A DNA stretch of 64,000 nucleotides from Actinomadura viridilutea (GTDB taxonomy: Bacteria; Actinomycetota; Actinomycetes; Streptosporangiales; Streptosporangiaceae), in NCBI GenBank assembly GCA_003001795.1, contig PVNI01000009.1, positions 124,001-188,000 on the forward strand, in the 5' to 3' direction. The notes beneath the pieces were generated by a model. It was not told where the DNA came from and ran no database searches. It was given only the letters and a program-made list of their open reading frames with translations. The position numbers were made by a program, and so were the translations under genes. This document shows, one piece after another, positions 49,601 to 56,316 of the stretch (its first letter is position 1; every line of letters begins with the position of its first letter).

Positions 49601-50433
49601 TAAAAATGCAGAGCTGCGGGCGCAACAGCTTCATCCCGGGCACGCTGGTGCTGATGGCCGACGGCAGCCATAAGGCGATCGAGGACGTCAAAGTCGGCGA
49701 CCTCGTCCTGGCGACCGACCCGAAGACGGGAGAAACGGCAGCCAAGCCCGTCGTGGACACGATCGTCGGCGACGGCACCAAGAACCTTGTCCAAATCTCT
49801 GTCGAGGCCGACCAGGGCCTACCGGCTCTGCTTGCCGCTGTTGATGCCAAGGAGGTCCAGGGCAACTCCGTTCTGACCGCCAGTGGCGACCAGGACGAAC
49901 GTGCGAGCGGCGTGGTCATCGCCACCGACGAGCACCCCTTCTGGGTCGGCGGCGACTTGAACGCCTGGGTGAACGCCAAGGACCTCAAGCCCGGCATGTG
50001 GCTGCGCACCAGCGCCGGCACCTACGTCCAGGTCACCGCCATCAAGTCCTGGACGGCGTCCGACCAACGTGTCTACAACCTGACGGTCGCCGACCACCAC
50101 ACCTACTATGTGGTTGTTGGTGGGCGGTCCACGGCGCTGACTCATAACACCAACGAATGCATAACAGACGACAACGCCGCGGACTATTGGGCTGCGACCA
50201 ACTTCAAATCAGTTGAAGAGACTATCGACTATCACCTCGCTAAGCATGGCAAAGGAAGAACTCTTGCCGAATATACACGAGAGGCAAGGAAATTGTGGGA
50301 TGAGACGGATCCGAAAGATATGATCCCGGAGAGACTAAAGGACGGTAGCACTGGATGGAGGATCGAAGGCGGTTTGCTGCGTGGCACCGGAATCTATACA
50401 AAAGACGGAAAGATTGTGACGTGGTTTGACTGA
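43618..50433 (+). CDS. RHS/YD-repeat polymorphic toxin with HINT domain
   Basis: 2271 residues. Signal peptide ~1-40 ('RAIALALPIALSVELLSALP'). An N-terminal SpvB-like beta region; YD repeats ~1000-1700 ('YDALGRL', 'YDGLGRKT', 'YDLRGRKI'). RHS core 'GLTHLGAREYDPETGRFIS' at ~1790-1810. The pretoxin HINT self-cleaving domain runs from Cys in 'MQSCGRNSFIPGT' (~2001), via 'VGDLVLATDPKTGE' and 'ATDEHPFW', to 'ALTHN' (~2178). The remaining ~94 residues are the toxin ('EETIDYHLAKHGKGR', 'GTGIYTKDGKIVTWFD'), resembling BECR-type RNases (His/Lys near N-terminus, D-G-K-I-V-T near end). GTG 43618 has GGAGGA upstream. Probably secreted to neighbours, then HINT releases the tip. Confidence 0.9.
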   Translation: MRARRTLVLEPRRAARAIALALPIALSVELLSALPAQADPPNARRPEVRHSERLVKGQRLKVRPRKDDPAAKPGPAAKAAWPSPGAAEVDVPDTGSAKAGRLPVEVLPPTGRSRQARTRAVADAGKVRVTVLDRKATRTAGINGLALTVARTDKSAPGRVGIRLDYAEFAQAFGGAYGSRLRLVQLPECALTTPSKPECRSATPIPSKNDAETKTLTAEVEAAPAATGTAAARGTVLVAQGETSGSQGDYKATSLSASATWNAGGNTGEFTWSYPMRVPPVPGELEPNLEISYSSGSVDGRTGNTNGQPSWIGEGFDLWPGFIERRYMSCEDDGAPKDEWGNSPGDQCWGYDNATVTWNGKGGELIKASDGTWRLRDDDGTKFEKLTGTTNGDDDGEYWKATTTDGVQFFFGLNRLPGWSSGKPETDATWTVPVFGDDSGEPCHKSTGFKDSWCQQAYRWNLDYVVDRDGNVITYTYGKEINHYGRNLKPEDETPYVRGGYLKTIAYGLREDDVYATAPARVVFETSERCLPDETFDCDPAKIGDKPDYWWDVPWDLNCDSGQECEDDHGAVAPTFWSRKRLTKVTTQVIKPDASGYRDVDSWSLDHGWGLADVERDLLLKEIGHTGHAAATPISLPKVTFNHVQLPNRLDKTGDDILPYIRYRLGAIYDESGGQLDIAYSEPECTPGDTPAPETNTKRCFPVIWAPPGREEPITDWFHKYVVTSVTQVDRTGLAPDMVTKYQYLGDAAWHFDDDDGLTKQKYKTWSQWRGYGQVRTFTGSHDNPSTQTDTFYLRGMDGDRKTKDGGTKSVTVSDGEGGTHTDHNSLAGFVLKTVTYTKPDGAVHSKTVNTPWRVKTAERERSWGTATAEVVRTGASHTWTAKDGGGWIETKTETEYAESGPGVGRVVSVNDLGDVTTSTDDKCTRTTYADNTGAHMVDFPSREETVSVACSVTPDRSKHVISDVRTYYDNGALGAAPSRGNPTKTEKIAAHDGTTATYVTESELAYDDYGRVTTSKDAAGRATTTAYTDTHGLTTKKVVTSPPADPADASTALVTTEEIDPAWGQPTRTIDPNDLRTDLEYDALGRLRKVWRPDRSKANQPDTPNLEFVYRVAEGKIVAVTTKKLTPDGGAQRIAQIELLDGWLRTRQTQAPGPEGRLITDTFYDDRGQVVRTNAPYSAAGAPETELFGIGTPGNVESQTRTEYDGLGRKTVERLMVGNGSQPEQEKWRTTYSYGGGNRTTVTPPQGGVPTTEITNARGEVIERRQHNGNDVETTRYAYTPAGELASVTDPSGNTWTITYDLRGRKIRTTDPDKGTTTYTYDDLDRQTSVTDARGKKVVTVYDGLDRKIALHETSESGPKLASWTYDTVVRGKGKLATATRHQNGDYTSRVNVYDALGRATRTTITIPSSETGLAGSYSFSTSYNADGSLRSTSHPAVGGLPAEVLVSEYDAFDRPTRLTSSAFTYVGGTDYTPTGKPILYEFGSGNSRVWNTQTWEWGTQRLASSRTIREGISGVDRDAAYRYDDAGNVLSISDVSRDGVDTQCFTYDDLQRLTEAWTEADTTCEQAPSAQIIGGPAPYWHSFEYDKAGNRTSETRHGLAGQADTVRAYTYAPAGQGNRLNKVVQTGGAGNRTDTYTYDATGNTTTRQLGSSSQTFDWGTTGELTKVTEGDAATSFIYDAEGTRLIRKDPGGSTLYLPDGTELRTANGSTTATRYYTFNGQTVAMRTPSGVTFLTGDHQGTAQVAVDAATREATVRRFTPFGTVRGFDEKDTWPNDKGFVGGTNDPTGLTHLGAREYDPETGRFISVDPLMDLADPQQMNGYTYAENNPVTKSDPDGLMACPDSSWCRNITPPIGNVSRKKRKNWAEINHPGVINWGRQRARQGSAPKARDRIVGISGVVRVPPSVDVERFREKFWQDYREHYGDATFYPEAQAEKDLYAAHHACADMEDCPSEWLASLGVAWIEAAGGVAAISGEFGPVKATARRRLIRKLIKMQSCGRNSFIPGTLVLMADGSHKAIEDVKVGDLVLATDPKTGETAAKPVVDTIVGDGTKNLVQISVEADQGLPALLAAVDAKEVQGNSVLTASGDQDERASGVVIATDEHPFWVGGDLNAWVNAKDLKPGMWLRTSAGTYVQVTAIKSWTASDQRVYNLTVADHHTYYVVVGGRSTALTHNTNECITDDNAADYWAATNFKSVEETIDYHLAKHGKGRTLAEYTREARKLWDETDPKDMIPERLKDGSTGWRIEGGLLRGTGIYTKDGKIVTWFD

Positions 50434-50434
50434 T

Positions 50435-50503
50435 ATGACCGACTCTGGTGTGCCTCAATTGCCTTTTGGTAGGTTGCCTGTCCGAACGCCCCTAGATGTT
50501 TGA
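50435..50503 (+). pseudogene. Stump of an immunity gene, 22 codons
   Basis: One base after the toxin's stop, ATG 50435 starts a short frame (MTDSGVPQLPFGRLPVRTP...) that ends at TGA 50503. Its initiation looks like a tightly coupled immunity gene, but it is cut after ~19 residues exactly where the inverted transposase remnant begins. The original cognate immunity gene was probably deleted or replaced here. Confidence 0.5.
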
Positions 50504-50600
50504 GGTCATGACGTTGGTGACGTTGGCGCGGAGCCGGGTCGCTGGTGGCTGGTTCCCGGCTGCGGTATGGGGCGGTGGTAGTTGTGGTGCACGTTCCAGA
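50492..50600 (-). mobile_element. IS481-like transposase C-terminal remnant
   Basis: Minus-strand translation ending at TAG (50494-50492) reads 'PHTAAGNQPPATRL' then 'RANVTNVMTSNI'. This is the typical tail of an actinobacterial IS481-family transposase. A one-base gap upstream restores 'VHHNYHRP', the preceding segment. Only ~36 codons remain and no catalytic D-D-E survives. Confidence 0.7.
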
Positions 50601-50615
50601 TGGTCGGAGAAATCT

Positions 50616-51332
50616 ATGGAGAGTGATAGGCTCGTCCTCTATAGACAAAATCTGGTCGACGAGAATTACTCGGGAAGACAGATCGGTCATCTGTCGATCG
50701 CTGAATCCCGTCTGGTTCGATGTGACTTCAGTAAGTCAAAGATCAAGGCGGGATCATTCGGAGGTGGGCGCAGAGCGAGCGTATACAGGGATTGTGTTTT
50801 CGATGGCATGCGCCTCAATGGAGTCCATGGCGGTTATGCAGTGTTCGAATCGTGCAGCTTTCGGAATGTGCGTATCACCAACGGATGGTTTCAAAACTGC
50901 GAATTCGTTGATTGCGTCTTTACGGGAACGTTGAGGGGCGTGCTCTTCTTTGGCGCGCCCTTGTCGGATTCGGTTCCGGATCTAGGGCGCACTAAGAACA
51001 GATTTTATGGGAATGATTTCTCGCAGGCGCGGCTTATTAATGTCAGTTTTAGGTTCGGTGTGGACCTGTCGACTCAAAGACTGCCAAAAGAAGACGAGTA
51101 TCTGTATCTGGTTGACGCCGATTCGGTTCTCAGGAAAATTCGTAAAAAGATTCGAGGGTGGTCGCAAGAGGTACAGCAGGAACTGGACTCGACTCTCTCT
51201 GTGTATGAGTTGGAGGCGAGCACGGGGCAACGAGATCTGTTCATCCACGAGTCTCTCGTATTGGGCGGCGAGTTTCCAGAGGCTAGACGGAGGTTGTGGG
51301 AACTCTTGCGATCTATGGCGGTTCCCCATTGA
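50616..51332 (+). CDS. Pentapeptide-repeat-like protein, candidate immunity
   Basis: 238 residues. ATG 50616 has GGAGAA (50605-50610). The first ~150 residues show pentapeptide-type periodicity, 'SIAESRLVRCDFSKSKIKAG' then 'YRDCVFDGMRLNGVHG', 'FESCSFRNVRITNGWFQNC', 'FVDCVFTGTLRGVLF', a right-handed beta-helix pattern. The C-terminal ~90 residues are helical ('EYLYLVDADSVLRKIRKKIR'). Such proteins occur as immunity proteins beside RHS toxins in actinomycetes. It is the first intact gene downstream of the toxin and could neutralise it. AT content is higher than the toxin gene, as for many acquired immunity genes. Confidence 0.75.
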   Translation: MESDRLVLYRQNLVDENYSGRQIGHLSIAESRLVRCDFSKSKIKAGSFGGGRRASVYRDCVFDGMRLNGVHGGYAVFESCSFRNVRITNGWFQNCEFVDCVFTGTLRGVLFFGAPLSDSVPDLGRTKNRFYGNDFSQARLINVSFRFGVDLSTQRLPKEDEYLYLVDADSVLRKIRKKIRGWSQEVQQELDSTLSVYELEASTGQRDLFIHESLVLGGEFPEARRRLWELLRSMAVPH

Positions 51333-51379
51333 GACCGTGTCAGGGTGACTGCGATCTCCCGCGCGTAACCACCCGTCTA

Positions 51380-51610
51380 GATGGAAGCCGCCCTTTCGGG
51401 AGCCAAGTGGACTAACCTCCTTAAGAGACATACGTGGGGATGTGCGAGACGGGTGGCCGAGTCTGCGTGGACCCCGCGAATGCTGACCGGGTTGGTGGCC
51501 CCGAACCGAGGGTGGCGCCGGACGGTACGGCTGGTCCTGGCCGAGTACGTCTTGTCGGCCACCGCATGCTCCGGCTTCGTACTCATGCGCCTGACCACGC
51601 CGCGTCGCAC
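51380..51610 (-). mobile_element. IS5-like transposase remnant
   Basis: Minus strand encodes 'KPEHAVADKTYSARTSR', resembling the IS5/IS1182-type motif '(P)-x-x-v-x-ADKAYSSR', then a frame-broken 'PLGSRKGGFHLD' near the 5' end (compare 'RRGSRGGRP'). Internal deletion has removed the rest. Identification is by motif, so moderate. Confidence 0.5.
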
Positions 51611-51650
51611 ATAGATCTGCTTGCATACTGACACGAATAGCGCACTAGAG

Positions 51651-51725
51651 ATAAGGGGTTGGTCGAAGAGTATCGGTTGTACATCGCATCTCTCGAAAAA
51701 ATGCTCTATGAGCTATGGCGGTTAT
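51651..51725 (+). pseudogene. Tail fragment of the 113-aa helical gene, fused to DUF4259
   Basis: The bases 51651-51725 match the 3' end of the gene at 53124-53465 closely (for example 'catctctcgaaaaaatgctc'). The fragment reads in frame into the DUF4259 gene, so a fused ORF begins at 51659. The native DUF4259 start is the inner ATG at 51755. Confidence 0.75.
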
Positions 51726-51754
51726 GTACGGCAACCTTCTCGGCGGAGCTTTGG

Positions 51755-52192
51755 ATGGGTACCTGGGGGACTGGTCCCTTCGACAGCGATATAGCTGGAG
51801 ATTTTCTCGATCAGCTGGAGGGCTTGTCGGCTTTGCAACGGCTGGCGGTCATGGAGCGCACGTTCAGAGTAGTTGTTGAAAGTTGTGCGAGTTCAACGTC
51901 CTCTGTGCTGCCAGAAGAAGTAATAGCGGCGGCTGCCTTGATGGCCGCGAACATTCCTGAGGGGCGATCCTTTGCCTGGGATGAGGAATATCCAGGTATG
52001 TCTGAATGGCTGCCAAAGCCGATCCCGTCCGACCTCGCCCCAAATGCTCTTCAGGCCCTGGACGTGGCGATCCCTCCAGAGGGATGGTTTTGGCGAAGCT
52101 GGGTGGACGATCGGGATAGGGCTGAGACGCAGGCCGTGATCGAGAGCCTGTGGGCCGTGTTGCTCGGAATCAGTGGAGGTGAATCCCAGTGA
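51755..52192 (+). CDS. DUF4259 immunity-type protein, copy 1
   Basis: 145 residues from ATG 51755 ('ggcggagctttgg' upstream). 'MGTWGTGPFDSDIAGDFLDQ' at the start is the DUF4259 hallmark (M-G-x-W-G-x-x-x-F-x-x-D). The middle has 'AAALMAANIPEGRSFAWDEE', the end 'FWRSWVDDRDRAETQAVIE'. DUF4259 proteins occur as antitoxins/immunity proteins of bacterial polymorphic toxins. It is about 80% identical by eye to the copy at 55625, so the pair is a recent duplication. The shared sequence begins at atgtacggcaacc (51724), 31 bases upstream of the ATG. Confidence 0.85.
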   Translation: MGTWGTGPFDSDIAGDFLDQLEGLSALQRLAVMERTFRVVVESCASSTSSVLPEEVIAAAALMAANIPEGRSFAWDEEYPGMSEWLPKPIPSDLAPNALQALDVAIPPEGWFWRSWVDDRDRAETQAVIESLWAVLLGISGGESQ

Positions 52193-52670
52193 TTCGCCGC
52201 TGGCGGAATCTGTCCTGACAGAATTGCTTTGGACTTATCCGGAAGTGCGAGACTCCTGGGGCTCGCTGCGCATTGGCCGTCCGAGGTGCTGGATGCGTCG
52301 GACAGATGTCGGAGTCCGCCAGATGACGGAGTCCGCGTGGACACCGCGAACGAAGAGTCGACTGTTGCTGCTCGGCTGGGATGCCGACGCCACTGACCGA
52401 GGCGTTCGTCCGCGCGGTCAGCAGCTGGAGATTGACGCAGTGGGTGAAGACGTTGCAGCCACTGTATCGAGAGAGGGCTTCATGAGCGCCCTGTTGGCGA
52501 CTGCACGAGAGTGGTGTCAACCCGCTACTGCGGGAGATCCCGGGCATCGCAAACAATCCATTCATGTCCAAAGTGTATTTGCGATCGTGATTATAGGTGT
52601 GCTCCGGTCCTTGTGTGCTCGGGGCATGCTCTCGCATCTTGCGAACAACGGCGCGTTACGGTGAAGCACG
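52193..52670. other. Remnant-rich intergenic stretch
   Basis: About 480 bases without a supported gene. A ~35-base block near 52321-52355 repeats one at 51451-51482 (gagtc-gcgtgga-ccgcgaa), indicating shared ancestry of the junctions. No transposase or immunity motif recognised. Confidence 0.4.
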
Positions 52671-52737
52671 GACGGGTCTTTCCGGGTCGGCAGGACGGGT
52701 TGGTCGCGCTTCTCATCCTGCCGCTGGAAGACCCGTC
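52671..52737. terminator. Imperfect long hairpin
   Basis: Left arm 52671-52695 (gacgggtctttccgggtcgg...) and right arm 52716-52737 are imperfect reverse complements over about 20 bases with a 20-base loop. Terminator or cassette-end structure between two gene remnants. Confidence 0.5.
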
Positions 52738-52825
52738 CCCTCACTCACACCCCACCGTTCACAACGTCATGTCCCGCAACACCTAGATGGAGGAATTTAA
52801 GATTGGAATTCACGACTGTTTACCC

Positions 52826-53020
52826 TAGATGGTCACGTAGCGGGGCATGTGCCGCGTTGATAGCAGTCGCCTGGACCCCTAGGGATGTTCCAGGTGTTGG
52901 TGATCTGCTTGCCGAGTCCCTTCAGGTATCACTCGAGACAATGAGGCCCGTGGTCGAACGGGACATGGAGTTGATGAAAAAATGGCGATTGTAGATTGCA
53001 TTCGTCGAAAAATGAAGGCC
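52826..53020 (+). pseudogene. Internal fragment of the 113-aa helical gene
   Basis: The segment matches the middle of the intact gene at 53124 over about 190 bases ('ccctagggatgttccaggtg' against 'ccctcgggatgttccgggtg', then 'ggtgatctgcttgc'). The frame is interrupted near its start and end, and neither terminus of the gene is present. A dead duplicate. Confidence 0.7.
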
Positions 53021-53123
53021 GGCTTGAGACCTTGGGTATCCGCTGAGCTGAGCGCCGCGGAACAACGGGAGATTGGAGTCGTCCGCCGGGTGGCAAAAGA
53101 GTTCACGCAAGGGATAGAATGCC

Positions 53124-53465
53124 ATGACTGATATGACCGAGTTTCGGCGCGCGTTCAACGCCTTTTGGAAGATGCCCTTCCCGGACCGGCCCCGAGGAAA
53201 GGAATTTCAGGATTGGGCCGTTCTTTTGCTCATCCTGGATACACACGTAGCAGGGTATGCGTCCCGGGTCAATAGCGGTGACATGGACCCTCGGGATGTT
53301 CCGGGTGTTGGTGATCTGCTTGCTGAGCTCAAGTCCCTGCGTGCATCACTCGAGACGATAAGGCCCGAGACCGAGCGAGATAAGGAGTTGGCCGAAGAAT
53401 ATCGATCATACATAGCATCTCTCGAAAAAATGCTTTATGAGCTTTGGCGATTGTCCTGTCAATGA
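53124..53465 (+). CDS. Small helical protein, candidate immunity
   Basis: 113 residues, ATG 53124 with AGGGA ~10 bases upstream. 'FRRAFNAFWKMPFPDRPRG', a hydrophobic 'WAVLLLILDTHVAGYASRV', and a long coiled C-terminus 'LAEEYRSYIASLEKMLYELW'. No family recognised. Two damaged copies lie at 52826 and 51651, making this one gene present in three states within 2 kb, as immunity genes duplicated by cassette turnover do. Probably cytosolic. Confidence 0.6.
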   Translation: MTDMTEFRRAFNAFWKMPFPDRPRGKEFQDWAVLLLILDTHVAGYASRVNSGDMDPRDVPGVGDLLAELKSLRASLETIRPETERDKELAEEYRSYIASLEKMLYELWRLSCQ

Positions 53466-53794
53466 CATCTGTGCGCGCTTGCGCATCAAGAGTGGGTAGG
53501 CCTCCGAAAGATTGAATGGCGTCTTCGTGGCCACCATGTAGCTACGCCGTGGGTGTCATCCGGCGGCACCAAAAGATGATTGGAAGCAAAGGCTGAGTAT
53601 GCACGCCGCAACACGGCGCCATCTGCATGGACATTATGAAAGATAGATCAATGGATGCTAGAGACCGGGGCCTGCATATCTAAGTGGTGTGCACGCTTTT
53701 GGATGCAGATGGACTCGGGTTTCCAGGAATTGGGATCATCGCCCGAACGAGCCTGCTCTGGGAGTCGCGACTCGCGGCCAATTCATTTCTAGCG
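53466..53794. other. Intergenic, no gene seen
   Basis: About 330 bases, AT-richer than the backbone. No frame with plausible protein features. It abuts the displaced HINT fragment. Confidence 0.4.
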
Positions 53795-53900
53795 TCATGT
53801 TGACGAGCACTTTTCTGGGGCGGCGGTGACATGAACGCCTGGGGGAACGCCAAGGACCTCAAGCCCGGCATGTGGCTGCGGGCCAGAGCCGAAACGAACA
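53795..53900 (+). pseudogene. Displaced HINT fragment
   Basis: The sequence around 53800-53880 reads 'DEH(F/S)...GGDMNAWGNAKDLKPGMWL' with one frame slip. It matches the HINT domain of the toxin at 49925-50015 ('ATDEHPFWVGGDLNAWVNAK', 'DLKPGMWLR'). Only ~30 codons remain, and both the N-terminal cysteine and the C-terminal HN are missing. It is the scar of an older toxin tip (or orphan C-terminal module) now lost. Confidence 0.8.
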
Positions 53901-53968
53901 GCAGACTTTCCGGGCCGTTGGCAGAAGCTGGTAAACTCTGGCGACATCAATTCGTATAGGACTCTTCC

Positions 53969-54267
53969 GTGAAGCAGGATAACTCGACTGGTCGTGGCCG
54001 ACGGCTGACGAGGGCCGAAATCGCCAAGGTGATCAATGACCTGCCGTGCGCGAGAGAGACGATGTTGATACCATCATTTCTCGCGGTAAGAGGCTATATG
54101 CGGAAAGCGCCCGAGGGTTGTTGTCGGAACTGGCCGCTGCCGGATTTGTTGTGACAAGCGTGGGGCAGCTGCGCCAATCCGGTAAACAATACAAGGATGC
54201 AGTGCCCATTCTCCTTGACTGGCTTCCTCGCATTCGATACCTGCCATTGGCTGAAAATGTCGTCTAG
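53969..54267 (+). pseudogene. Frameshifted HEAT-like immunity gene
   Basis: GTG 53969 opens 'KQDNSTGRGRRLTRAEIAKV' then the frame breaks at about 54045. A one-base shift continues 'RERDDVDTIISRGKRLYAE', 'GLLSELAAAGFVVTSVGQLR' and 'DAVPILLDWLPRIRYLPL', a helical-repeat (HEAT-like) pattern seen in immunity proteins that bind secreted toxins. It stops at 54267, shorter than expected. The ribosome site and barstar gene just downstream suggest it once led an operon. Confidence 0.6.
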
Positions 54268-54288
54268 TCGATAGCGAAGTGAGTCGTG

Positions 54289-55047
54289 ATGATGAGCGAA
54301 GGAGCGACGCTTCCGCTGTATCAGCTGGTTGAAGAAGAATCTGGCAGGGTCATTATCGAGGCAAGGGAGATCGACGGCTTCTTCGTGGACTCGGATCGCG
54401 ACGAGTCAAGAGACGTTCTGATTTATGGCTCCGCACGAGAGCCAATTCGTCCCGATCGCGACCTGCTCGACGTGGAGCTGCGCGTGGTGCACTCGGACGG
54501 CAAGGTGATCGGATCGTATTACATAGGGCGTGTGGGACTGCGGTCCGAGTTCGAAGGGGAGGGCGGTGTTGGACAGGGCGGTGGCTTTGTCGCAACCTTC
54601 TATTGCTATGCCAGTCCGTATCCAGCGGCAGGCGAGCTTTGGCGCCGATGGGCTTTCGGAGGTCCTATCCGCGAGGGGGAATGGGCGGAGCATCCCGTGG
54701 AGGCGCATCGCAGTTGGCTCCACGTGGTTCAGAACTCATGGTTCGAAGCGGGGCATTCAGCCAGGAGGTACGGGACTGAAGAGGTCTGCGTCATCGACGG
54801 TAGGAAGATTGCTGCGGTAAGCAGCTTCTATTGCGCACTTGGTGAATCGGTTAACGGTCCCGGTGGATATTTCGGGTCGAATCTCGATGCGCTTGCTGAT
54901 TGCCTCAGGCAATCAGCGGGCACTGGAACTCCGTTCGAATTGATATGGGAGCACTTCTCTGTTGCACAGGAAAAGCTGGGGAGTCGCGTGGCTGAGACCC
55001 TCGTCTCTCTACTCCGGGAATTCGACGTGGACGTGACGCTCAAATAG
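54289..55047 (+). CDS. Barstar-domain immunity protein
   Basis: About 252 residues. ATG 54289 (GAAGTGAG six bases upstream; GTG 54286 and ATG 54292 also in frame). The N-terminal ~155 residues have alternating strands and helices ('RVGLRSEFEGEGGVGQGGGF', 'RSWLHVVQNSWFEAGHSA') of no recognised family. The last ~85 residues are a barstar fold: 'EEVCVIDGRKIAAVSSFYC', 'GPGGYFGSNLDALADCLR', with the Asp-rich helix that inhibits barnase-type RNases ('FGSNLDALADCL'). A barstar implies defence against a secreted barnase-like toxin, which is not intact in this window. Fusion of an N-terminal domain to barstar is unusual. Confidence 0.85.
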   Translation: MMSEGATLPLYQLVEEESGRVIIEAREIDGFFVDSDRDESRDVLIYGSAREPIRPDRDLLDVELRVVHSDGKVIGSYYIGRVGLRSEFEGEGGVGQGGGFVATFYCYASPYPAAGELWRRWAFGGPIREGEWAEHPVEAHRSWLHVVQNSWFEAGHSARRYGTEEVCVIDGRKIAAVSSFYCALGESVNGPGGYFGSNLDALADCLRQSAGTGTPFELIWEHFSVAQEKLGSRVAETLVSLLREFDVDVTLK

Positions 55048-55194
55048 CTCCGCTCACCCTGATGGCGCTCGATACCCTGCCGCCGTTTCTTATCGACAAC
55101 TCTGCTGCGAACGCGCGCTCTCCGGTCGAATCGAAGACGACCGACAGCGAAGGCGATGTCCTCGCTTGGCGGCACGCTGACGGAAGGAGATCAA

Positions 55195-55326
55195 ATGGAA
55201 AAGCTTGGCGGATGGCTCATGCAAAAGAATTTGAAAGGGTTCCTGGTCGCCTTGTCGGAAGTTGTCGACTACGAGTTCGCATGTATACGTTCCCGAGGAT
55301 ATCCCATGCCTTCGTGCGCAGATTGA
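55195..55326 (+). pseudogene. Small CDS stump with strong ribosome site
   Basis: ATG 55195 follows AAGGAGA (55183-55189) and encodes 43 residues starting 'MEKLGGWLMQKNLKGFLVAL'. The amphipathic helix could be a real protein start, but the frame stops at 55326. About 20 bases on, another short frame starts (MVFDYFDVSPDVEFLD). The pair looks like two fragments of an acidic immunity gene interrupted by small deletions. The interval 55327-55593 holds no other recognisable gene. Confidence 0.4.
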
Positions 55327-55624
55327 GACCGTATAGATGGTTTTCGACTATTTCGATGTCTCCCCCGACGTTGAATTTCTCGACTAAGTGCAACCTGCTC
55401 GGCGGGCTCCGGGAGCCGAGGCCTACAGGCATCTGAAGCAAGGTCTTTCCTTTAGCCGTAGGCGTCGGCCGAGGGGAGACTTGTTACGTCTACGGAGCGC
55501 CTAACTCAGATAAACGCATGACGACACGCTTCATTGGCAGACGATGCGAACATCCGGACGGTCGCGCTGAGACCGGCATTCCGTTCGGTGGACATGTACG
55601 GCAACCTTCTCGGCGGAGCTTTGG

Positions 55625-56062
55625 ATGGGTACCTGGGGGGCTGGTCCATTCGATAACGATATTGCTGGAGATTTTCTCGATCAGCTAGAGGACTTGCCTG
55701 CTTTGCAGCGGTTGGCGGTCATCGAGAGCACGTTCAGAGTACTTATTGAAAGTGGTGAAAGTTCAGCGTCCTCTGTGCTGTCAGAGGAGATAATAGCGGC
55801 CGCTGCATTGGTGGCGGCGAATCTTCCAGAGGGGCAATCCTTTGCCTGGGATGAGGAATATCCAGGCATGTCTGAATGGCTGCCAAAGCCGATCCCGTCC
55901 AGCCTCGCCTCAAATGCTCTTCAGGCCCTGGAGCTGGCGGTCCCTCCAGGTGGACGGTTCTGGCGAAGCTGGGTGGACGATCGGGATAGGGCTGAGGCGC
56001 AGGCCGTGATCGAGAGTTTGCGGTCCGTGTTGCTTGGTACTAGCAGAGGCGAATCCAAGTAG
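55625..56062 (+). CDS. DUF4259 immunity-type protein, copy 2
   Basis: 145 residues; the shared upstream block begins at atgtacggcaacc (55594), as in copy 1. 'MGTWGAGPFDNDIAGDFLDQ', then 'AAALVAANLPEGQSFAWDEE' and 'FWRSWVDDRDRAEAQAVIE'. Differences from copy 1 are scattered and mostly conservative, with the same length, so both are under selection. It is preceded by a short unrelated stretch instead of the helical-gene tail, so the two copies arrived by separate recombination events at one common edge. Confidence 0.85.
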   Translation: MGTWGAGPFDNDIAGDFLDQLEDLPALQRLAVIESTFRVLIESGESSASSVLSEEIIAAAALVAANLPEGQSFAWDEEYPGMSEWLPKPIPSSLASNALQALELAVPPGGRFWRSWVDDRDRAEAQAVIESLRSVLLGTSRGESK

Positions 56063-56316
56063 GTCAGTGGCTTCAGAGTCGCATCTGACACGTGCTTCGG
56101 ATGGTCCGGAAGCGCAGGGCTTGTGACTTGTTTTCCTGCATTGGCTCGACCATGACCAGGGCTGTGTAGAAAATTGCAGTTCGGATGCGGCCTGTCTGCA
56201 GCGGTTCAGGGGCGTGGGGTGGCCTGATCCGGCCACGGGCGGGGCTGGACGACGCGTGATCGCGAATTCACAATCTGGCGGGCGTGCGTACCGGCCGGAG
56301 ATCGAGGAGAGGTGAC

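Noticed and set aside
52741-52786. Second IS481-type transposase tail (…NVMSRNT*)
   Set aside because: Only about six residues match; too short to call.
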